In this document: positions 49,601-61,600 of the stretch, piece by piece
Layout: each line of letters starts with the position of its first letter
How positions within the stretch are numbered: the stretch's first letter is position 1
Assembly (NCBI GenBank): GCA_038373865.1
Contig: JAXGGA010002050.1
Location: 62,001 to 126,000 of the forward strand
DNA from: Uloborus plumipes
Taxonomy: Eukaryota; Arthropoda; Arachnida; Araneae; Uloboridae
DNA: 64,000 bases
Direction of reading: 5' to 3'
The notes under the pieces: generated by a model
What the model saw: the letters and a program-made list of their open reading frames with translations, nothing else
What the model was told of the DNA's origin: nothing
Database searches by the model: none
Made by a program: the position numbers and the translations under genes

Positions 49601-52600
49601 ATTTGTCGATTTGTTTTAAAAATTACTATTTTTTTAATGAAATACATGAGCGTCACGTGCGGGACAAGATGGCGACTTTTTCCTGAAATGGCTCATAAAC
49701 ACAACCCAGTGATGGACAGCTTACATTGTTTCAAATAAAGGTTTCTAAATTACCTCCTGAGATAAAGTTTCAATGAACAATACGCATGGCTTTCAACTAA
49801 AACGCAAGAAAAACGAAATCGAAAGTTACCAAATGAACTGTAATTAAAGGGCTTTAGTTACATTTAAAACGTCTTTTAAATTGCGTCATTCCCAGAAAAA
49901 AGAATCCCAGGATGTTTTTTTTTCCTGTGACGTCACGGTTCATGATATCTGTTCTTACTGGCTTAAAATTATTTTTTAAGTATTTCAGCAAAATCTCTTT
50001 TAAAAGATCGTAAAATCAGCTAAATAAAAGAAAATGAGATGTGAAAAATATGTTACGGTTTCAATTGGAACCTCTACTGCCAGTTTTTTCTGTAAAAACA
50101 ATTTATCTTTTGCAGTGCAGAAACACAGAATTTGAGAAGGTTTTCATTTTTTTATTGGGGGGGGGGGGGTATGCTGAATTATTTTAATGAGTTTTTATGT
50201 TATGCAGGTCTAATAAAATTGCGTTTTTTTTAATTAATTTATTTTTTAAAATGATATTGAGAATTCTTTTTGAGAGCCATCACATGACATTAAAAAAGTT
50301 TTGAGTAACGGTGGGAGATAAGTTCTAGTCAAGGTACTGAGTGAATAACAACAATGAACAATCCTTAGAAAGCAGTATTGCAGAGACTGCTAATAAGATT
50401 GAGGAGGAATTTGGCAAACATTGGACACGCGAACTTTTTGCAAAGGAGTATGAAAATTTATCCATATCCTTCAGGTAAAAATAGCAACACAGCTAAATAA
50501 ATTTATCTATATATATAAAAATGAATGTTGGTGTGTGTGTGTGTGTGTGTGTTCCCTAAGATCTTAGAAACTACCTGGGAGATTTGGCAGAAATTTTCAC
50601 CGTTTGTTCCTTTTGGTACTGGGAAGGTTTAGAGACCAGTTTCAACAAAATCCGATGGGTAGTTATTTTTTTATTTCAATTTTAGATCTGATTCTGTCTT
50701 TGTAATTTCAATTTAAAACGCCATTTTCGAAGGCTTTCATCAATCCAATCGAGTATTTAGTGTATCAACTCAACTCTGTGGCAGATAGTTGGAATTGCTT
50801 GCTACCGTAAATTTGGCTATCTTTTGAATCGCGCCATGAGCCCTCAATAATGGAAGTTTTCCCAATAACTATCTCAAGTATAAAGGATAAAAAAGGTATT
50901 TGATTAACAGATTAATCTTTTTAAAAAACAAATGCGATTCCGTTTCATATTTCGGAACTTCTTTAGATTTGTAGAGGCTTAGAAGTCATGCATTATTTTC
51001 CAGACGAACACTATTTTGTTCATTATACCTATTGCTGTTTTCAATCAAAGTATGTTACTATATTTTCTCGCCAAACATCCAATCAATAGTTCTTTTTCAA
51101 TATACCGCAATGTCGGAAATTATTTTAACGCCTTACGAAATGGTGTACATTTAGCGCCAAATATAATATTCAAATTGATTTCAGATTGACAAAAAGTAAT
51201 CAGCTTCATAGAGAATACCTCAACAATTGGATACAATTTCTCTTTCACAAAAGTGATAATACGTAAGTTTCTTTATTTATGGAAGGGATAGGGGTTCAGA
51301 ATTATCCAAGGTATCCCAAATTAGCTACCAAATTGGCGAATTTTTTAAATAGCGCCAAGAACCTCCAATAATTGAAATTTTCCATGGCGCGTTGCTACGC
51401 AACTATTTTTGTTTTCGAGAGTAGAAAAAATTATTTGTGTATGATAAATACCTGATTAAATATGTTTCCTTCTCAGGCAAACATATTATTGCGTGACAGT
51501 ACTCAAATGCTACCATATTTTTTAAGGTGTTTGCTTTTTCATGTTCGTAATATTTGTCATTAACCGCAATGTTAAAAATTATTAACGACGTACGGAATGG
51601 TGGGTATTGAGCACCAAATAGGTCATTAAAATTGTTTTCAGCCTTGCGAATAATATATTCATGCTTGCTCAAATTGTGCCACACGTGCAAAACTTATGGA
51701 ACTCATTTCTTCACATTAGATATGTTGTTACTTAATTTTCAAATGGTTGTGCGTATGGACGAGTATTTCCCAATAGCTTATGCCATCAAATTACTAAAGT
51801 ACAACCATTCCTCCATGCTTTTTTTCTTATTCAAAAGGATTTGTTACTTTTCTGTTTTAAGAAGTTTCTTCAAGTACTGTCAAGTTTAAGTATCATTTGC
51901 ATCGTTACATTGCAAAATTTCAACACGTCTGCCATTGTTGTTAAGTTTAGTTTAGCCATCTAAGTGACTTTATTAACTTTTTAAGAAGTGGGCATCTGTG
52001 TTTTCCAACTCTACAGAACATAGTTTTATAGTTTTAAAGGAAAATGAATTTTTTTATTGAATAGAGTTTCTGAAAATTGAATAACTTTATCAGAAGATAA
52101 CTTTGCTTGATTTAGAATTTTTAAAATCTTTCATGCCTATTTTCAACAACGCTTTATAAATTTTTACATCCAAAACACCATGTGGAGACGAAATATACAT
52201 TTAGGCAGAACAACGTCTGCCGGGTTCTGCTAGTTTGGTATAAATAAGAATAATCATATAGAGTTTCATAAAATGACTTTAGAAATACTAAGAAACGTCT
52301 TGCCAAGGGCGGATACAAAGGAGGGGCGATGCTGGCGATCGTCCCTCCCTTGAGGTACCCTCCCTCAGTAAATTTTCAACATTGAAGTTCAAAAATACAG
52401 TTTTGGACTTTATGTTAGGAAATGTTAAGGAAAAGGAAGTTTTACGTTAGGAAAGGGAGATTCAGTGCTTTTTTCCGGAAATGTTTTGAAATTGAAGACT
52501 GAAACATTTGCGGTCATTATTTGTAAACTAGGACATGTAACAAAGGGTAAGTTAAAAAAAATCAATCGCCCCTCCCTTGGAATATTTCTGGCGTCTTGCC

Positions 52601-55600
52601 TGCATCTGAAAATGTACGTTCAAATCTTGGATGATAGCAAAAGTTTTAGCAGCATACGATTTTTTTGTGGTAAACTCTTCTAAAACATTTATATTCGTGT
52701 ATTCGTTTCGATTGTAGGTCAAATAAAAAATAAAAATAACATGCATACAGAAAAAAAAAACACCAAAATTACAATCAGTTGAAAAGCACATAGCAATTGA
52801 TTCGATTAAAACATTGTAATAGAAAAGTTTAAATAATTTTTACATAGCTTTTAAACATCAATAAAAGAGCAAAACACGCGGCAGAATGATTAAGTATGAC
52901 ATATAATGTTGAGTAATAATGAATGATTCGTAGAACATCTCACCATTTATCGCCATCGGAATATCTTTCATACTATCCAGAGGAACTGTTCAACAAAAGA
53001 CTTCATAAAATAATATATACGAACAAAGGAACGTCACAACACAGAAATCAATAAACAGAATTCATAAAAATATACGTGAAAATATAAGAGAAATCATGAT
53101 ACTTACAAAATTACACAATACATTTTAATTGGCAACTATTCTTGCGGTGAAAATCGCAAGCTGAGGCATTTTATAAATTGTGGAACGAGAGCTGGCGTGC
53201 GAAACCAAAATAATCAGTTTTACCCTTATGGTTGTCATAGTTACGGTGATATGGACTTTTTACCATTTAGCTTTGCAACAATGGTTAAATCTAATCGATT
53301 AATATGGCTTTGTGCTTAAACTATCATGCAATTGAAAATTCATCGTTTATAAAGCGCAACTTTTTCTTAGAAATTTGTGCTTTATTAATGCATGCCTAGA
53401 CTTGTTAACATTTAGAAATAACTGAGATGTGAGGATATAAATAAAAGCGTAAGCCTAATTCGATAAACATAAAATAAATGAAAAACCTCAACAGCAGTGC
53501 ATAACAAAAGAGTGGAGTTGTTTTCTTTCGTACGGTTTCCATAGTGACGGACGCATTTTCTAAACTTGATACGCCTATTTTAAAGTAACATAGTATAGCC
53601 GCGTCGTAATTTCCCAAGATGGCCAATTGAATTCGCAGAGAGACGTACGTTAAAAATTACTACTGTCATTGGTATTAGTTGCATGAGGATTTTAAAACCT
53701 CCAAACAGTTTGAGGTCAAAAATCTCAGTCGAAACGTAAGAACTGAGAGGACATATTTTGTTGAATTGTCGAACTACTACGCATTCGTCGTGAGTGCATT
53801 TTTGACGTGGGAGGACATGTTTAGCTGAACTGACTGACAAACTAGCAAGCATTCGTCTTGAGTACATTTGGGAGCTGAGAGGACATATTTTGCCGAATTG
53901 ACTAACTGATAAGCATTCGTCTAGTGTACAGTTGGGAGCTGAGAGGACACATTTTGCCGAATTGACAAACTGATAAGCATTCGTCGTGAGTACAATCGGG
54001 AGCTGAGAGCTGAGAGGACATATTTTGCTGAAATGACAAACTGATAAGCATTCGTCTTGAGTACAATTGAGAGCTGAGAGGATACATTTACATGAATTGA
54101 CTAACTGATCAGCATTCATCATGAGTACAATTTTGGGTTGGAAGGACATATTATGCTGAATTGAGTAACTACTAAACGTTCGTTATCAGTAAATTTTTGG
54201 GCTAGGTGGGCATATTCACCCGAATTAATAAACCTATTTGCATTTTTTTGTTATTGAGGACAATTATTTGAGGCATATTTAGCTGAATCAATGAGCTGCT
54301 AATCATTCGCTATAAGTAATTTTAGGAGCCAGAAGTATGCGTATACTCAGCTGAACTGTTTGTCGTGATTTCACGGATTATATCGCTAGGCATAATGATA
54401 ATCTTTGAATGACATCCACATTGAAACTAGAAATGACGAATAAATTGAACGGTCAAGTGCATCCGTTTTGGATCGATAGAAGCTATGTACTGTTTGATAT
54501 TTTTTCCGGCGACCTCGGACGTATTTGCGCATGTCTCGGGTCTCTACTGATTTTGTCAAAATAGGGGTGATGGTAATAAGAGAGATATAAAATGGGAAGA
54601 TATTTTTTTTTGGGGGGGGGGGGTGGATGAAGTCGTTTATTTGACTTGTTGGTTAGCGTTGATGTTTTTTTCTTTTTTAACTTATTCTCCTTTCTTATCT
54701 CTTCTCTACTAATAATAAAGCTGAAGGTTTGTCTCTCTTTCTGTCCTTCTGTCTGTCTGTCCGTCCGTCCGTCCGTCTGTCTGTCTGTCACGCGCGTAGC
54801 GCCAAAACCGTTCGGTCGATTTTCATGCCACTTGGTACAAAATTAGTTTGTAGCATGTAGTTTTGCACCTCGAAGCGATTTTTCGAAAATTCCATTTCGT
54901 TCTTTTTCTATTCGAATTCTTAGCGGAAATTCGATAAAATAGGGAAGAAATATTTCATACACATTTTCAAGTCTTATGTCATTCGAAAGCTTGAAATTTT
55001 CTGCACAAAATGAAGTTTTTTTGAAGTTTCTACGATCATCAGGAGAGCTGTAACAATTGTTTTTAGAATCCCGAAATTCAAGGCTTACCTTCAGTAAAGC
55101 AAGCCAAACGATTCTAAAATGGTTGAGCTCTAGAATAAAATTTGTTTGAAAAGAGAGATAAAATGAATTATTTTATCAACGGAAATCAACTTTTCATGTT
55201 GTTACTATGGTTACGTATTCATACTTATTTTTGTTTCGTTCTTTTTCCAGCGTCAATCTTCGTAGGCTACGGCCAGACGTAGTATTTTTGATTCTACGGT
55301 AGTATTTTTTCGGCCCAAATAAGGAGCGTAGTATTTTTCTGGCAACCCTGTTTCCAATATACTAATGACTTAATTAAAAGATTTGGCGGATTTTTTTTTT
55401 CATTTTCATAGATTTTCGCATTTCAGCAACATTGATTTTGGCAACGTTTGGAAAACAGTAGTATTTTGTAATATTTTTTTTGGAGGAGGCGTAGTATTTT
55501 TTTGTTCCAATTCTCTGGCAACCCTGTCTTTTTTCCCGGTGAAGATGCTTTGGGACCCTGCTTGGCGCGTTTTCAAAAAGTCAACTACGCAAAATAGCTA

Positions 55601-58600
55601 GGGTTACCACGCTTGGCGCGCCTATCGTTCATTTAGCGAGAAAAGGGTACCTAAAGCACAGATTAACGAAATATCGTATCAATTGCGATATTGCATCGTT
55701 TTTTTAAAGTGTTTCATTTCGGAAAATGTATTGTTTTGTTTTTTAAGCTAGGAAAGAAAACTTTCTTCTTCTTTTAAACTTTGGTAAGATTTCTGTTGGT
55801 TCCTGTTATCAACAAAATTGTTCTTATTTTCTCTTTTGGCTTATTTTTGTCCATCTCCCTTGGGGTTGCATTCGAATGTTCCAAGGGGGTGTTTTACCCC
55901 ATTTATCGGGTAAATCAGTGTTTTCAATGCAAGGTGATATGAATTGGTTAACAAAAGTGATATGAATTGGCGCGACCACTTGGCGATAGATGGCCAAGCT
56001 TTTGATCGCCAAGTATTTGACGCCAATTGGCGAAAAAAAAAATTTTTTATTTATTTAGGTTCAATTTGGCGCTGTTGGCGATATTTTGCGAAAAATCCAC
56101 TGAATCATGTTAAAATCGACGATATTTAGGAGATTAATCATTGTAAAACATTTTTTTGCATTGTTTCGTAGCAAACTAGGGATACAAATGTTTGAATTGC
56201 TATCTTGCTCACTCCAAGCACTATTTTAGCACTTAAGGCATCTACTAAGAAATTTACACGTAAAATTAAGTAGTGTGGGGTCCATATCAGATCTTTATAT
56301 CACTTTGAAGGAATTATAGTTGAATAAAACTAAAATAGAGCATTTTTTCTGCTAAATCAATTATTTTACAAATGAACTTTTAATTTTATACCACGGGCAA
56401 AGCCGTGCGGGTACCGCTAGTCAGTCTATAAAAATAATGGCCTAAGCAAAAATGCTACCATGGTGCATTTTCTTAACCCATTTATGCCGAAGTTTTTTTA
56501 ACATTTTTTTTTTCAATTTTTATCATTTGCTTAAACTATTTATTAAGTTATTCAACGTCCTGTTTATGGGATTTTTTTTCAGAAGCCATTATCTTCAACA
56601 TACATGAGGACTGCGTACTATGCTCTTTGCCTCCTGACAAACACAGGACAGATTTACGGCACAGAGAGGATGAAATAACATCCATGGGCAGGACGGGATT
56701 CGAAACCGCGACCACTTGCTTAGAGGAGAGTACTCTACCTCTAGGCCCGCGTGACCCTCATTGTTTATGGGATATTTTGCAGATGTATGAGAAAAATATG
56801 ACCTTACTTGACTGTACTTTTGCAAAGTAACATTACAAAAGGCACCTGTGATCAATTTTAAGCAAATCATTTTAAAATAGTTTAATTTTATGAAAAATAA
56901 GTTCGAACAAAAAATATTTTCTGTTTTTACCCATGCTGGAACGTTGCTGGACTGATTTTCCTGAAAATTGCTGTCAATAAAAAAACTCTGGCGTCCAAAT
57001 TGTGGCTCTAACTGGTTTTCTCAAGAAGAAAGACTATTTGACTTGTGAACAACAGCTTTAGTAAAATGATATACCATTACAGGTTTCTGTATGGCAAAAA
57101 CTAACAAGCGTCCCGTTTTTGGGCTACTAAGCATAAAAGGGTTAATCAAGCTGTTTCTCTTTGTTGAAATAGAGCCGTTCAACGATGCTAGGCGTGCCTT
57201 TTGAGGTCGGATAGTAGTCTCGATATATAGTATGTGTAGTTGCAATTGAATACGAAAACTCAGACAGAACTTTTGCAAATTATTTCTTAAAAGTTTTCGA
57301 TGAAGGTATAACTACTGAAAAATATTATATCTCTTCTTTTCATTTAGTAGTGTATTATTACATTTAAAAGAAATGCAAGCACACAGTTGCTCATTAAAAT
57401 GTATCGATACCAGATATAACTAATAATAAAACGCAGTGGGGGATCCATTCCAAATTGATAACGCAAATAAAATCTGAAATAAAAAACGATCACATGGGAT
57501 TGCATAGGAAAATCGACAACTGAATCAATAGAATACAAAGGACGGGATACTTAAAAACAATTTGTTCCTCTTTACACTCAACAACAACAACAACAACAAA
57601 GAAAAAAATAATCCTTTCTAAAGTTAAACAGCGAAGAGATGGCGGGTCGGCAGGAAGCGGAAACGGACCACTTCATTTAAAAATAATTTGGATTAGCAAC
57701 AACACACAACATCACTGCTTACGCGTTCTCGAATATCCAACCTACTTCAAAATGAAGTAGTCCGTTTCCGCTTCCTGCCGACCCGCCATCTCTTCGCGGT
57801 TTAACTATACTTTAGGCAGTGGGGAAACTGGGCGCCAAAATTCTCGTGGCAATGGCATTTCGCCGATGGTGGTGCCACCTGAAAGAGTGGCTGCCGATCT
57901 TCAGGAATGCTCAAGGTCTGAAAATGGCAAGAAGCTAAACGCAGCCCCATTTGAAACAAACAAACTATACTTTAGGCGTTGTCAGATAAAAAATAGCTAA
58001 CAGCACATGAGCTGGTTCTCTAAGCTCAAACGACGTTTGTAACTTTAATGTTGCACGTAAAGTAGCAAAGAATGATGATTTTTAATGCAAACGTTCATGT
58101 TGAAAATGGGCGAGGCAAAAGTTCACAAAAAATTCGTAACAAATTCGCAAAATAATTCTATTTTTATATTAATGAGTGTGATCATTCTAAATGAGCTGTT
58201 TATTGTATTGATTTTTACTAAAAATTACTTTACAATAGAAGCTTGACTGAAAAAATTGTATTCCTTGCTTAGCTCAGTAAGATGGCAAATAATCTTGGTC
58301 TCCAAATGTATCAGAAATGTTTCAGATGTCTCCAATCTTAGAGAGAATTGGCGGTTTTACGAAATTAATAAATAGTTGTAATTTAACTACAATTTTCCAG
58401 TATTGCCAGATGAATACATCTGTCGATTCAGTTTTTAATCTCTCTGAGTATCTCTGAGTTATAGTGGTGCTTTGTACTTTTGTAGGAAAAAAAAAACTCC
58501 AAAGTAAAATAACTACGAACATCAATATTTCCGAACTCGGTACAAACAAATTGTAAACTTTTAGTTAAATCAAACGGGTATTTTTTTGTAAAGACATACA

Positions 58601-61600
58601 TATAGATACATAGGTACATGCATTCATTTTCATGTATAGAGATTACTTATCAAATTCTCGAAAGGCGTACCTCCGTCCTGGGTGATGTCGTCCGAAATAA
58701 GCGAGAGGTCGGGCGCGGCATCCTCTTTGTCGTCGTCGTCGTCGTCATTCTGCAGCTGACCCTTTCGCCACAGTTCCAGCTCCTCTGTAGAACAAAAAGA
58801 GAAACAGTTTTTTTTTTTTTAAATCAAAGCAACAGAATTCAGACGAACATGGGCTCTAAATAGAAAAGTACACTGTACTCCACTCGCGGAAAAGCTAGAC
58901 TGAAAGTAAACAAACAAGTTGCCAGAAGGTTTGCCGCTTTGCTACTTTTGGGGATTTCCTCTGGAATGGAAGAGAAAGTTAATCAATAGGTTTCGCATTC
59001 GTCGTCTGTTTGGCACCCATTTATTCTTGCCCAAGACAAACATGTGATTGTCGAAGTCAGTTGGCATAAATCTTTGTTTACATCTAGTCTAGCTATTCCG
59101 CGAATGAACTGTACATGAATTCCTTGTTCAACTATTACATATCACTGAAAAAAAAAAAAAAAAAACGGAAATGTCACTGATTATTTCCAAGTAACGTTCC
59201 AGGATTTTATGGGTTTCCACCAGTAAGGTACTTGTTCCCAAATATGGACATTCCTAATATCTTTAACCCTTTCACTACCATTTTTTCTGAGAAAAAAATG
59301 AAATACATACTGTTACAAATCTTGTAGATAGTTGTTGTTTTTCCTGCCTTGCATCATTTTCATTAGTTTTGGTTTTATCTGACAGCATGTTGCAAAAGTA
59401 TCTGAAGATATCACCTTTATCACTTGTATACCGGCCCTGTAACGTTTTGTAGTTTTTACACTGGCCCTGCATTTAATAAGCGTGAAGACATTTTTCGCTC
59501 GGAGTGTTTTCTTTTTTTGTCTTTTTCTTTTTATTGCTAGAACTTTCTCAATGGATTATTTGAAGTTATGAATGAACGAACACTCCGGATTTTGCTAGAG
59601 TATTCTGGACATTTCTTTTCGTGTATAAATAGCCTTGAACACAGTTTTTAGTTAGTCAGTTGTTTTCAGATTTGATCTGGTGACTCGTTTTTATTCGCTT
59701 TGAGCGGATGGTTGTTTTGCTTTTGTAATTGCTTAATTACTGTTCACGTTAGATACGTGGTGCTGAATTACTGTTGAGAGTACAGTGTACTGTTTGCTGC
59801 CTAATTGCTGATGTTTAGCAATTGTTTTCTGCTCTTATTGTAAATAGTGTACATACTTGTAAATAAATTCATAGTTACTTCCTCAAGATTGGAATGCTCA
59901 TTTGAAGAAAGTTGAAGGTGCTACGGACTCGTTACAATACTTATATACATCAGTTACAATGCAAATATCGATAAAATTCTGAAAAAAGGAAGAAAATTAC
60001 ACTGAACTGTCAGTGATATCAAGGAATACCAGCGGGACATGCATTCACAATAAAAAGCATATTTAGCCCATAGGGTCATTTGAAACTGCGTGCGGGACAT
60101 ATATGTCCCGGGAGGAACGAAAGGGTTAAAAGTAACCAATTTAATTGACAGATTTCGCTTCATGTCCTTGAAGGAGAGTGCAAGGAGCTCAGGATACTGG
60201 CGGAACGGGACCTCTGGCCACTCAGTTGGGAACATGGAATGATTTTTTAAGGGACAATGGCAACGGGGCTGGACAGCGGGGTGTGGCCGGCTGAAGAGGT
60301 GTTGCGTCTTGTTAAAATTACGTGTTGTTTTGAGGTGTGTGTTTTTCTGAAGTTGTGTATGAATCGAATTAGTTGTCTTAAATAATTGAGCAGTTATTGT
60401 GTGTAAGGACAACGCAGTTCATAGCTATATAGAAGATAGAATCAATCAGGCTCAATGCTGCCTTGGAGGCGGTGTAAGCACGGTGTCAAATCCAGTTTAC
60501 TGGGAGCAGTTGGAAAAAAAATAGCCTGGAAAGTGCAAAAAAGCGCGTTGTTCGCTATTCGAAAGTTTTCGTGGTATGCTGATCGTAATTGCAGGTAAGT
60601 TAAAATTCTTATTGGATTATGGTAAAATTATTTTAAATATATTTAACAGTGGAGTGTTTCAGAAAGCTCATAAAACATATCCTCGATTGCCATTGCTTAT
60701 ATTGCTAAAATGTACTTTCTTCGTTTTGTTTTTTATTACAAGATTTAAGGAAAATGCGCCTGATTCCTTATACCTTTTGTCCACGTTGGAAGTACTGCAA
60801 GTGAATAATCAGATTCAAAAATTTATGAAATTTCTGTTAATGTTATTCTGTTTATGTACTAATTCACAACAAATTAATGTTTAATCAGGTATTTTTAATC
60901 TTAATTATAGTATCCGTACATAACATTTAAATAAAGAGTGGAAATGTTACACTTTTGTAAGAGCCACAGCCGGTATACCCCTCCACCCCATATAGTGCAT
61001 GTTCTGGATATTTACTGTTCCCCTCTTATTCTAAAATTCCTTTAAAGAGTGGCTCTTCCCCGTGCATAGTAGTTCAAGAAGGAGACGGGGCATTTCACGA
61101 TATTTGTGACATAGGAGTGTCCGAAACAAAACTTTTTAAAAGTTTAAAATTTGTATATATATTACAAAAGTACATTCTAAAGGATATGAATATCACATTG
61201 TTTTCATAGTTCACTTTATATTATGTTTGTAATTGCGTTCAGAACATTGAAAATGCAATTTTCATTGTTACGGACTCTACATTGAATTTTTCTTAAAATC
61301 TGGCTTAAACCGATTTTTAAGCCAAAACGGGTACTTGAAACAGATAAAGTAAAGGCTCACTTCTAATATAGCTAACAATTTCAATCAAAAAGTGCGTTCT
61401 ATAAAAAATTATGAATTGTGAAAATGATGACTGCAGAGTCCGTAACAATAATTTTAGTAAAAGAGTAGTTTTTAAGAAAAATTCAATGTAGAGTCCGTAA
61501 CAGTTAAAATTGCATTTTCAATGCTCCGAGTGCAATTAAAAACATAATATAAAGGGAACTATGAAAACAATACGATATTCATATACATTAGAATGTACTT

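Larger units (their letters stand above)
48636..58670 (-). other. 10-kb intron between linker exon and microexon
   Basis: Holds tandem repeats (48738-49085, 53740-54200), Helitron-like elements (50506-52233, 54705-56420), a MITE-B with SINE (56477-57141), a foldback (57628-57806) and a G-run at 54607-54620. 49100-50500 and 57150-57620 show nothing I can name. Confidence 0.6.

Noticed and set aside
53580..54149. 189-codon minus-strand open frame as a gene
   Set aside because: It is produced by a ~64-bp tandem repeat; no domain, start context or splice support.
44193..58671. Direct splicing of the linker exon to the Y-domain exon
   Set aside because: Phases conflict (1 versus 0); the microexon at 48628-48635 resolves this.
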